From assembly GCA_003162555.1 (NCBI GenBank), contig PMNQ01000077.1:4246-20636 (forward strand): a stretch of 16,391 bases of DNA, given 5' to 3'. The position numbers were made by a program, and so were the translations under genes. A model generated the notes under the pieces. The model was not told where the DNA came from. It ran no database searches and saw only the letters and a program-made list of their open reading frames with translations. Shown in pieces: positions 1-7,417 of this stretch (within the stretch, counting starts at the first letter, position 1; every line of letters begins with the position of its first letter). The stretch is from Gammaproteobacteria bacterium (lineage in GTDB: Bacteria; Pseudomonadota; Gammaproteobacteria; Steroidobacterales; Steroidobacteraceae).

Positions 1-2265
1 GAAGGCCCGCAGGGCACGCTGTTCGGGTCCGGCGCCGAGGCGGGCATGGTCCGCTACATCACCAACGAGCCAAAACTCGATGTGACCGAGGGCAGCGGCA
101 AGATGAGCTATGGCACGACCGCACATGGCTCACCGAATTCTTCGGCCGAGCTGGTGCTGAACCTGCCACTGGTTGACGGCAAGGCGGCGTTCCGCGTGGT
201 GGTCTACGACGATCGCCGTGGCGGCTACATCGACAACGTGCCGGCGACGTTCACGCGCCGCAATACCGACGTCGGCATCCAGTACGCGCACTATGCGGCC
301 GTCAACGGCCAGTGCCCGGACGGCCTGCCGAACAATGGGTTTTGCGTGCCGCCAGGTTCGGCTTCAGTGGACAACCACTCCTTCACGGGCTCGGACATCA
401 ACCCGGCGACCTATCAGGGCATTCGCGCCGGCCTCAAGGTCAAATTCAACGAGGACTGGGATCTGCTGGTCACGCAGATGTACCAGGACCTGAACACCGA
501 CGGCGTGTTCTACCAGCAACCCTTCGGCTCCGATCGCGAGCAGCTCCAGCCGCTGCAGGTCACGCTGTTCAACCCTTCCTACGACCGCGACAAATTTAGC
601 AACACGTCCTGGACGCTGAACGGCAAGTTCGGCGCACTGCGCGCCGTTTACACTGGCGGTTACCTGACCCGCAAGGTCGAGCAGGTCAACGACTACACCA
701 ACTATTCGCGCGGCGTATACGCCGATTATTACCAGTGCTATGGGCCCGGCTATTACACGCCGTACCTGCCATCGAAGTGCTACTCGCCGCAGGTGATCTG
801 GCGGTCGAACGAACAGAATCAGCACATACAGCACGAGTTCCGCCTGTCAACGCCTGACGACTGGCGTTTCCGCGCACTGGGCGGCATCTACCTCGAGGAC
901 AACAAGCTCTACGACCAGAGCGACTGGCGCTACAAGACTGTTCCTGCGTGCACGTCCAGCGGCACTTCCGGCTTTGGTCCCGGCGACGATCCGGGCAACA
1001 CGGGCTGCTTCACGCCCATCGGCACCAGCGGCAGCAACGTCCGGAATCCGGGCGTGCGCGACGCGAACAGCTCCTTCTACCAGGATGACGTGCGCCAGGT
1101 GAAGCAGACCGCGTTCTTCATCTCGGCTGACTACGACCTGATACCGAAAGTGCTGACCGCGACGATCGGCACGCGGCATTTCCAGTTCAAGAATTCACTC
1201 AAGGGTGACGTGCCGAACAGCTTCTATTGCTTCCAGGCCGGCGCGCCGGGAGCCGACGGCTGCCAGGTGAACAGCTACCATCTCGACCAGCATGTTCCGC
1301 CACTGCAGGATACGGAGTCCGGCTGGAAGAGCCGCGCCAACCTGACCTGGCACATTACTCCCGACGTCATGGTGTACTACACCTTCTCACAGGGCTTCAG
1401 GCCGGGCGGCTTCAACCAGAACGGCGGCGCGCTGCACGGCTACGATGAGAACCAGGTCTACCAGTACAAGGTGCCCGATTCCTACCGCTCGGACAAACTG
1501 GACAACAACGAGATTGGCTGGAAGACGCAGTGGTTCAATCACCGGCTCGAGTTCAACGGCGCCTACTACCAGGAAAAATGGAAGGACGTTCAGGTCGCCA
1601 TTTTCTATTCCAGCGTAGTCGGCAACGTGTTCTTCAACTCGAACGGCCAGGACTTCGACCTGAAGGGCCTCGAGATGCAACTGGTAGCGCGGCCCTGGGA
1701 TGGCTGGACTATCCAGGCCGCCGGATCGTGGAACCACAGCGAGCAGACGAACTCGCCGCAATTGTTGAACAGCAACCCGGACTCGCCAAACTTCGGGCAG
1801 GTCATTCAATACACCTGCGGTGGCACGTACTTCACGGCCGGCTGCACCGCCGCCAATGCCCCTCAGGTTGCGAACGTATATGGCCCCAAGGGCTCACCCA
1901 CGGCCAACTCGCCGCCGATCCAGACCAGCGTACGCATCCGCTACGATTGGGCCGTGAACGACCTCAAGGCCTACGTGCAGGTGGGAACCTCACACGTTGG
2001 CCATTCGTTCACGCAGGCGGGCTCGAATCCGCCGCTCGCAGCTGACGGGCTCATCACCACCAGCCGCATCCGCTTCGACAATCCGGCGTATTCGACCGTG
2101 GATGCCGCGATTGGCTGCGCGCGTGGCGACTGGAACCTGGCGCTGATTGTCGAGAACCTGACCGACTCGAACAAGGCGGTGTTCACCAGCACCGACCAGT
2201 TCATCGTCGCGCAGACGCCCTTGCGTCCGCGTGTGTTCGCGTTGAATGTCGGCTACAAGTTCTGA
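1..2265 (+). CDS. TonB-dependent outer-membrane receptor, 5'-truncated by window edge
   Basis: This is the C-terminal 754 residues of a TonB-dependent receptor, a 22-stranded outer-membrane barrel that imports a ligand using TonB/ExbBD energy. The reading frame is open from base 1. Its first residues (EGPQGTLFGSGAEAGMVRYI) match the family's plug motif, where a Gly-rich EGPQGTLFG segment precedes an RYITN strand. The signal peptide, TonB box and first part of the plug, probably 120-180 residues, lie outside the window. The in-frame ATG at 46 is internal and is not the start. The barrel shows the usual alternating aromatic strands and ends in the typical terminal strand GYKF with a C-terminal Phe. 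Five closely spaced Cys pairs sit in predicted loops. The ligand cannot be told from sequence. The gene converges on soxG with 21 bases between the two stop codons, so a shared role with the sarcosine genes is not demonstrated. Confidence 0.95.
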   Translation, partial: EGPQGTLFGSGAEAGMVRYITNEPKLDVTEGSGKMSYGTTAHGSPNSSAELVLNLPLVDGKAAFRVVVYDDRRGGYIDNVPATFTRRNTDVGIQYAHYAAVNGQCPDGLPNNGFCVPPGSASVDNHSFTGSDINPATYQGIRAGLKVKFNEDWDLLVTQMYQDLNTDGVFYQQPFGSDREQLQPLQVTLFNPSYDRDKFSNTSWTLNGKFGALRAVYTGGYLTRKVEQVNDYTNYSRGVYADYYQCYGPGYYTPYLPSKCYSPQVIWRSNEQNQHIQHEFRLSTPDDWRFRALGGIYLEDNKLYDQSDWRYKTVPACTSSGTSGFGPGDDPGNTGCFTPIGTSGSNVRNPGVRDANSSFYQDDVRQVKQTAFFISADYDLIPKVLTATIGTRHFQFKNSLKGDVPNSFYCFQAGAPGADGCQVNSYHLDQHVPPLQDTESGWKSRANLTWHITPDVMVYYTFSQGFRPGGFNQNGGALHGYDENQVYQYKVPDSYRSDKLDNNEIGWKTQWFNHRLEFNGAYYQEKWKDVQVAIFYSSVVGNVFFNSNGQDFDLKGLEMQLVARPWDGWTIQAAGSWNHSEQTNSPQLLNSNPDSPNFGQVIQYTCGGTYFTAGCTAANAPQVANVYGPKGSPTANSPPIQTSVRIRYDWAVNDLKAYVQVGTSHVGHSFTQAGSNPPLAADGLITTSRIRFDNPAYSTVDAAIGCARGDWNLALIVENLTDSNKAVFTSTDQFIVAQTPLRPRVFALNVGYKF

Positions 2266-2274
2266 AGCCAGGGA

Positions 2275-2307
2275 GAGCTCGCCGGCCTAAATTCCGGCGG
2301 TGAGCTC
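2275..2307. terminator. Stem-loop between convergent receptor and soxG genes
   Basis: An inverted repeat pairs GAGCTC-GCCGG (2275-2285) with CCGGC-GGT-GAGCTC (2294-2307). This gives 11 base pairs with a three-base bulge and an eight-base loop. It lies just after the receptor stop and covers the last codons and stop of soxG on the other strand, where a bidirectional terminator would be expected. No T-run follows on either strand, so intrinsic termination would be weak. Confidence 0.4.
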
Positions 2308-2841
2308 TTGTGAACCGAGCGCAAGGAGCCCGGTGACGTAGGGCAGAAAGGAGCGCCAGGCTTGCAGCTGGAAGCGCTGCGTGTCCTGGCGCCACAGCAC
2401 CACTTCGGCTTTCGCATACACGGTGCGCGTACAAAAGCCAACGGGCGCCGACCTCAAGTCGAAGTCGAGCGGGCAGCCCATGGCGAGCAGGCGCGTGGCG
2501 CCTGGCCCGGACAACTCGATGGCCGCCTGACGGTGGCTCACATCCACGATCGAATGTGCAACGCCGTCGAGCGCTGCGGCGAGCCGCGGAGCCAGTTGTG
2601 CATGAGCGGAGTCGAGGCCCACGAGCAGCTGCTCGTCGGGGCCCAGCCAGAGCGCGCTCCAATCGCCGCGCGTCGCGGCCCGGCAGACATCGATGGCAAG
2701 CGGCAGATCCGCCGCGCTCATGGGGCCGGCAGCCGCCACGAGATCCACGCGCAGCGACCAGCAGGAGCGCGGATCGAGCATGCGCCAACCCAAAGCGCTC
2801 GCGCGCGCCGGCAGGGTGCGAGCAGCCTTCAGCTTAAGCAT
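2287..2841 (-). CDS. soxG: Sarcosine oxidase gamma subunit (SoxG)
   Basis: This 184-residue protein is the gamma subunit of heterotetrameric sarcosine oxidase, the cytosolic enzyme that oxidises sarcosine to glycine, H2O2 and a one-carbon unit. Family features are visible: WLGPDEQLLVG (residues about 65-75), then DVSHRQAAIELSGPGA and a Leu-rich stretch ending CPLDFD, followed by the F-CTRT-AKAEVVLWR region and a C-terminal RSF..Y motif. SoxG resembles a partial GcvT fold and helps assembly; it is not thought to carry a catalytic cofactor. The ATG overlaps the end of soxA by 8 bases. It has a good ribosome-binding site (AAGGAG, about nine bases upstream), which supports this start. It is the last gene of the run, and its stop lies inside the stem-loop shared with the convergent receptor gene. 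Confidence 0.92.
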   Translation of the reverse strand: MLKLKAARTLPARASALGWRMLDPRSCWSLRVDLVAAAGPMSAADLPLAIDVCRAATRGDWSALWLGPDEQLLVGLDSAHAQLAPRLAAALDGVAHSIVDVSHRQAAIELSGPGATRLLAMGCPLDFDLRSAPVGFCTRTVYAKAEVVLWRQDTQRFQLQAWRSFLPYVTGLLALGSQELTAGI

Positions 2842-5800
2842 TCAGGCGCTCTCCTTTCGGGTCATAGAAAACAGGTTGCGTCACGGTGACCGTCGATTCG
2901 CCGTGCGCCGTGGGCACGTATAGCGTCTGACCGAGGCGCGAGCGGCCCGCGCTCACCACCGCCAGCGCGATTGAACGACCGAGCACGGAGCTGTAGTACG
3001 AGGAGGTCACATGGCCGATCAGGCGCATCGGTGGCCGCTGGCCAGGCTCGGCGGCGATCTGGCTGCCTTCCTCCAGCACATGCGCCGGATCGACTGTCAG
3101 CAGGCCCACGAGCTGCTTGCGCCTGGGATCCTGCAGCGCGGGCTTGCGCAGCGACACCATGCCCACGAATTCGGGTTTGTTCTTTCCGACCGCCCAGCTC
3201 ACACCGGCGTCATCGGGCGTCATCGTACCGTCAGTGTCCTGGCCGACGATGATGTAGCCCTTTTCCGCGCGCAGCACATGCATGGCCTCGGTGCCGTACG
3301 TGCACATGCCGTGCGCCTGACCTGATGCCCAGATTGCACGCCAGACTTCCGCGCCATAGTCGGCGGGCACATTGATCTCGTAGCCGAGCTCGCCGGTGAA
3401 GCTGACGCGGAAGATCATCGCAGGTACGCCGCACACGAGACCGCGCGTCATCGCCATGTGCGGCAGCGCGGCTGCCGACAGGTCGGCCTGTTCGACCAGC
3501 GGTTCGAGCACCGCACGCGCCTGTGGTCCCTGCACGGCAATCACCGCCCACTGTTCGGTGGTCGAAGTGAGCCACACTTTAAGGTGCGGCCACTCCGTCT
3601 GGAGATAGTCCTCCATCATGCCCAGCACGCGTGGCGCGCCGCCGGTCGTGGTGGTGACGTGCAGGCGATCATCGCTTAGGCGCGCCACCACGCCGTCGTC
3701 GTACACAAAACCATCGTCGCGCAGCAGGATGCCGTAGCGGCAACGACCCACAGCCAGTGAGCTCCAGTTGTTGACGTACATGCGGTTCATGAATTCGATC
3801 GCATCGGGTCCCGCGACCTCAATCTTTCCAAGCGTGGAAGCGTCGAACAGGCCGCAGGAGCGGCGCACCGCCGCGCATTCGCGCGCCACGGCCTGGTGCA
3901 TGTCCTCACCGCGCTCCGGGAAATAGCGGGCTCGCTGCCACATCGCCACCGGTTCGAACACGGCGCCGCGGTCGGCGGCCCAGTCGTACATCGGCGTCTT
4001 GCGAACTGGCGCAAAGAAATCGCCACGCGCGTAGCCGGCGAGGCCGCCGAAGCCGACCGGGAGGTAGGGCAGGCGGAAAGTGGTCAGGCCGACTTCGGGG
4101 ATCGCTCGCCCCAGCTGCTGCGCCGCGATCGCCAGCGCATTGAGGTTCGAGGTCTTGCCCTGATCGGTGGCCATGCCGGTTGTGGTGTAGCGCTTGATGT
4201 GTTCGATCGAGCGGAAGCCCTCACGCACGGCAAGCTTGAGGTCCGCGGCCGTCACATCGTTTTGCCAGTCCACGAAGGCCTTGCCCGCCTTAGCGCCTGC
4301 GGGCTGAGGCAGGGCACCAATCCAGCCACCGGAGGCGCCACGATCCTCGCTGACGGCAAGTTCTTTACTGATCGCGATCGCGCCGGGCTGGTCGTGAATG
4401 CCGCATTCGCGCAGCGCATCGGCAGCCGCGGCCGTGGCCTGTTCGAACACTCGCACCAGCTCCGCGCCGATGAGTCCATTGCAGGCGCCCACGGAGCGGC
4501 ACCCAGCCGCGGCGGCGCCCGGCACGAACGCATGCGTGGCCTCGTCCCAGCGCAGCTTGCCGCGCGCCTGCGAATGCAGGTGCACGCTCGGCGTGTAGCC
4601 GCCGGACATCAGCAGCGCATCACACTTAACCCAATCGGCCGCACCGGCCACAGCGCCGTTGCTGTCTAGGCCTGCGAGCCCGACCGCGGTTACGCGCAGG
4701 TTGCCGCGCGTCCCTACCGCAGTCGTGCCGGTGCGCACCGCGATGCCTGCACTGCGGGCCGCCTCGACGTGCGGACCGGCCGGATCGGTGCGCATGTCCG
4801 CGAGCGCGGCGATCTGCACGCCCGCCGCTTTGAGATCGATCGCTGTCTGGTAGGCGTCATCGTGCGCGGTCAGCACGACCACGCGCGCACCCGGCAGCAC
4901 GCCGTAGCGATTGAGGAAGCTGCGCGCAGCCCCCGCCAGCATTACACCTGGACGATCGTTGCCCGGAAACACCAGCGGCCGTTCGATCGCACCGGTCGCG
5001 AGGATCACCTGGCGCGCACACACCTGCCACAGCCGTTCGCGCGGCTTCCCAGGCGGCGGGGTGGCAAGGTGGTCGCTCAGGCGCTCGCTGAGCGCCACCA
5101 TGTTGTGAGGCAGGTAGCCGAAGGCCGTCGTGCGCGTGAGCAGCGTGACATTGGGGGCTGCCGTCAGCTTCTGCACGGATTCGCGCAGCCAGTCCGCTGC
5201 ATCCTGGCCGCCGATGCGCGCGCTCGTGCCGGTGCGGAGCGATCCGCCCGGGAGCGCCTGTTCGTCGCACAGCATGACGCGCGCGCCGCTCGCGGCGGCT
5301 GTCAGCGCCGCGGCAATTCCGGCTGGACCTGCGCCAACTATAAGTAGCTCGCAATGACCGTAACATTGAGCGTAAAGATCCGGATCCGCCTCGGTAGACG
5401 CGACACCGAGGCCAGCCGCCGCGCGAATCCGCGGCTCATACAGGCTGTGCCAGGCCTTGCGGGGCCACATGAACGTCTTGTAGTAAAAACCCGAGGGAAT
5501 GAATCGCGATAGCAGGTCGTTGATGCGCGCAGTGTCGAAACGCAACGAGGGCCAGCGGTTCTGACTGTACGCGACCAGGCCGTCGTACAACTCGACCTGG
5601 GTGGCATTCAGATTCGGCGTCGAGCGCGCCGCATCGCGTCGAATGGTCACCAGCGCGTTCGGATCTTCCGGACCCGCGGCCATGATGCCGCGCGGACGGT
5701 GGTATTTGAACGAGCGCCCGATCAGGTGCACGCCGTTTGCGAGCAACGCCGAGGCGAGCGTGTCGCCCTGCAGTCCCTGGTAGCTGCGCCCGTCAAACTC

Positions 5801-5866
5801 GAACCGCAACGGCTGCGAACGCTGCAGATCGCCGCCGCCACGCGCACTGCGACAGTCGCCGCTCAC
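2834..5866 (-). CDS. soxA: Sarcosine oxidase alpha subunit (SoxA)
   Basis: This 1010-residue protein is the large alpha subunit of heterotetrameric sarcosine oxidase. The N-terminal domain (about 15-100) has the ferredoxin-like fold of the family (GRSYQGLQGDTLASALLANG, SFKYHRPRG) without iron-sulphur cysteines. A dinucleotide-binding motif VGAGPAGIAAA starts near residue 177 and marks the NAD-binding domain. A linker with YTTTGMATDQGK lies near 555-570. From about 630 to the end is a GcvT-like tetrahydrofolate-binding domain (GLFDASTLGKIEVAGPDA, FTGELGYEINVP, AEKGYIIVGQDTDG, GKNKPEFVG). In characterised enzymes this domain converts the methyl carbon to 5,10-methylenetetrahydrofolate. The start is GTG, overlapping the soxD stop as GTGA, with a GGAG ribosome-binding site about nine bases upstream. 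The length is close to the usual 965-1005 residues and no key motif is broken. Confidence 0.97.
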   Translation of the reverse strand: MSGDCRSARGGGDLQRSQPLRFEFDGRSYQGLQGDTLASALLANGVHLIGRSFKYHRPRGIMAAGPEDPNALVTIRRDAARSTPNLNATQVELYDGLVAYSQNRWPSLRFDTARINDLLSRFIPSGFYYKTFMWPRKAWHSLYEPRIRAAAGLGVASTEADPDLYAQCYGHCELLIVGAGPAGIAAALTAAASGARVMLCDEQALPGGSLRTGTSARIGGQDAADWLRESVQKLTAAPNVTLLTRTTAFGYLPHNMVALSERLSDHLATPPPGKPRERLWQVCARQVILATGAIERPLVFPGNDRPGVMLAGAARSFLNRYGVLPGARVVVLTAHDDAYQTAIDLKAAGVQIAALADMRTDPAGPHVEAARSAGIAVRTGTTAVGTRGNLRVTAVGLAGLDSNGAVAGAADWVKCDALLMSGGYTPSVHLHSQARGKLRWDEATHAFVPGAAAAGCRSVGACNGLIGAELVRVFEQATAAAADALRECGIHDQPGAIAISKELAVSEDRGASGGWIGALPQPAGAKAGKAFVDWQNDVTAADLKLAVREGFRSIEHIKRYTTTGMATDQGKTSNLNALAIAAQQLGRAIPEVGLTTFRLPYLPVGFGGLAGYARGDFFAPVRKTPMYDWAADRGAVFEPVAMWQRARYFPERGEDMHQAVARECAAVRRSCGLFDASTLGKIEVAGPDAIEFMNRMYVNNWSSLAVGRCRYGILLRDDGFVYDDGVVARLSDDRLHVTTTTGGAPRVLGMMEDYLQTEWPHLKVWLTSTTEQWAVIAVQGPQARAVLEPLVEQADLSAAALPHMAMTRGLVCGVPAMIFRVSFTGELGYEINVPADYGAEVWRAIWASGQAHGMCTYGTEAMHVLRAEKGYIIVGQDTDGTMTPDDAGVSWAVGKNKPEFVGMVSLRKPALQDPRRKQLVGLLTVDPAHVLEEGSQIAAEPGQRPPMRLIGHVTSSYYSSVLGRSIALAVVSAGRSRLGQTLYVPTAHGESTVTVTQPVFYDPKGERLNA

Positions 5867-6126
5867 TTTTCGCCGCTCCGGTAGCTGCGTAGGATCTCGT
5901 CAGTGGTCGTGTCGCGCACCACATTGAAAAAACGTGCGCAGCCGTGGATGTGCCGCCAACGCTCGGCGTGCAGACCCTTGAGGTTGGCGCGCTCGTATTG
6001 AAATGCGTTCCATTCCGCAGGACTCGGATTCGAGGCGGCCGTGGGCCGCGTCACGTGCGCCTGGCCGCCGTAGCTGAATTCCAGCTCCGGTCGTGGTCCG
6101 CAATAGGGGCAGGGAATGATCAACAT
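5863..6126 (-). CDS. soxD: Sarcosine oxidase delta subunit (SoxD), zinc-binding
   Basis: This is the 87-residue delta subunit of heterotetrameric sarcosine oxidase, a small structural zinc protein. The four expected zinc ligands are present: Cys6 and Cys9 in CPYCG, and His59 and Cys63 in WRHIHGC. Other family signatures are EFSYGGQAHVTRP (about 16-28), the W..FQYERANLKGLHAERW core and FFNVVRDT near 66-73. The length is typical (about 85-110). The ATG starts one base after the soxB stop, and the stop codon overlaps the soxA GTG, so translation of the three genes is probably coupled. The zinc site appears intact. Confidence 0.97.
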   Translation of the reverse strand: MLIIPCPYCGPRPELEFSYGGQAHVTRPTAASNPSPAEWNAFQYERANLKGLHAERWRHIHGCARFFNVVRDTTTDEILRSYRSGEK

Positions 6127-6127
6127 G

Positions 6128-7384
6128 TCAGTGATTGACTGCCGCCGCGGCAGCCTCGTCGATCAGCGTGCCGTCGCGGAAGCGCTCGATCGTGAATGCG
6201 GCGTTCAGTGCATGCGGCGCGTCGTGCGCCATTGTCCAGGCGAGCAGGTGCCCGGCGCCGGGCGTCGCCTTGAATCCGCCCGTGCCCCAGCCGCAGTTGA
6301 CGTACAGACCAGGTACGGGTGTTTTCGCAATGATCGGTGAGCGATCGGGCGTGACGTCGACAATGCCGCCCCAGTTACGCAGCATGCGCAGGCGGCGGAA
6401 CGCCGGGAAAAGCTCGCAGATCGCCTCGAGCGTATGCATGCTGACATGCAGGGCGCCGCGCTGCGTATACGACGTATAGGCATCAGTGCTGGCGCCGATC
6501 ACGAGTTCGCCCTTGTCCGATTGGCTGACGTAGGCGTGGACCGAGTTGGACATCACGACGCAGGGCATGACCGGTTTGATCGGCTCCGACACCAGCGCCT
6601 GCAACGGGTAGCTTTCGAGCGGGAGCCGCACGCCGGCCATCTGCATCACGACCGTGCTGTGCCCGGCTGCCGACACACCGATGCGCCGGCTCTCGATCGT
6701 GCCGCGGTTGGTCTCCACACCGGTGACCTCTCCGTTCGCATCGCGCCGGATGCCGGTGACCTCGCAGTTCTCGATGATGTCGACGCCCAGCGCATCGGCA
6801 GCACGCGCATACCCCCAGGCGACCGCGTCGTGGCGCGCGGTACCGCCGCGCCGCTGCAGCGCGCCGCCCAGCACCGGGTAGCGCAGGTTGTCGCTGATGT
6901 TGAGCGGCGGACAGTATTCCTTTGCCTGCTGCGGCGTCAGCCACTCGTTGTCGACGCCGTTGGCGTAGTTGGCGTGGATGTGGCGCTTCGCCACCTGTTC
7001 GTCGTGCACGTTGTGCGCCAGCATCAGCACGCCGCGCGGCGAGTACATGACGTTGTAGTTGAGCTCGCTGGAGAGGCCCTCCCACAGCTTCAGCGCATGC
7101 TCGTAGATGGCCGCGCTTTCGTCCCACAGGTAGTTGGAGCGGATGATGGTGGTGTTGCGGCCGGTATTGCCGCCGCCGATCCAGCCTTTCTCAAGCACCG
7201 CGACATTGCGGATGCCATGCTGTTTCGCCAGGTAGTAGGCAGCCCCTAGGCCGTGCCCGCCGCCACCGACAATGATCGCCTCGTAGCCGCGCTTGGGTGT
7301 GGCCGCACGCCACTGCTGTTGCCAGCGGCGCTGGCCGGACAATCCGCCCAGCAGCAGCGACCAGCCTGAAAACCTGCTCGTCAT
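6128..7384 (-). CDS. soxB: Sarcosine oxidase beta subunit (SoxB)
   Basis: This 418-residue protein is the beta subunit of heterotetrameric sarcosine oxidase, a D-amino-acid-oxidase-type flavoprotein that oxidises the sarcosine C-N bond at non-covalent FAD and passes electrons to covalent FMN and O2. The Rossmann motif [17 protein letters not shown] lies at 37-53, followed by [20 protein letters not shown]. His185 in [15 protein letters not shown] corresponds by motif to the histidine that carries covalent FMN in known SoxB proteins. The C-terminal flavin-binding segment is [17 protein letters not shown] (about 370-386). The N-terminal [18 protein letters not shown] segment matches the usual family start and supports the ATG chosen, although no clear ribosome-binding site precedes it. 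It is 33 bases downstream of the dimethylglycine dehydrogenase-like gene and first in the soxBDAG order. Confidence 0.97.
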   Translation of the reverse strand: MTSRFSGWSLLLGGLSGQRRWQQQWRAATPKRGYEAIIVGGGGHGLGAAYYLAKQHGIRNVAVLEKGWIGGGNTGRNTTIIRSNYLWDESAAIYEHALKLWEGLSSELNYNVMYSPRGVLMLAHNVHDEQVAKRHIHANYANGVDNEWLTPQQAKEYCPPLNISDNLRYPVLGGALQRRGGTARHDAVAWGYARAADALGVDIIENCEVTGIRRDANGEVTGVETNRGTIESRRIGVSAAGHSTVVMQMAGVRLPLESYPLQALVSEPIKPVMPCVVMSNSVHAYVSQSDKGELVIGASTDAYTSYTQRGALHVSMHTLEAICELFPAFRRLRMLRNWGGIVDVTPDRSPIIAKTPVPGLYVNCGWGTGGFKATPGAGHLLAWTMAHDAPHALNAAFTIERFRDGTLIDEAAAAAVNH

Positions 7385-7417
7385 GAATGCTTGAGATGTA
7401 TCCGTGGCAGCTGGCGA

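Noticed and set aside
46..48. ATG at 46 as the receptor start
   Set aside because: The frame is open to base 1, and the upstream residues EGPQGTLFG are a conserved plug motif, so the ATG is internal.
3896..4669. 257-codon plus-strand frame opposite soxA
   Set aside because: It has no family signature and lies entirely within soxA coding sequence.
6434..7249. 271-codon plus-strand frame opposite soxB
   Set aside because: It is antisense to a gene with intact flavin motifs. Its Arg/His/Val-rich composition is typical of shadow frames.
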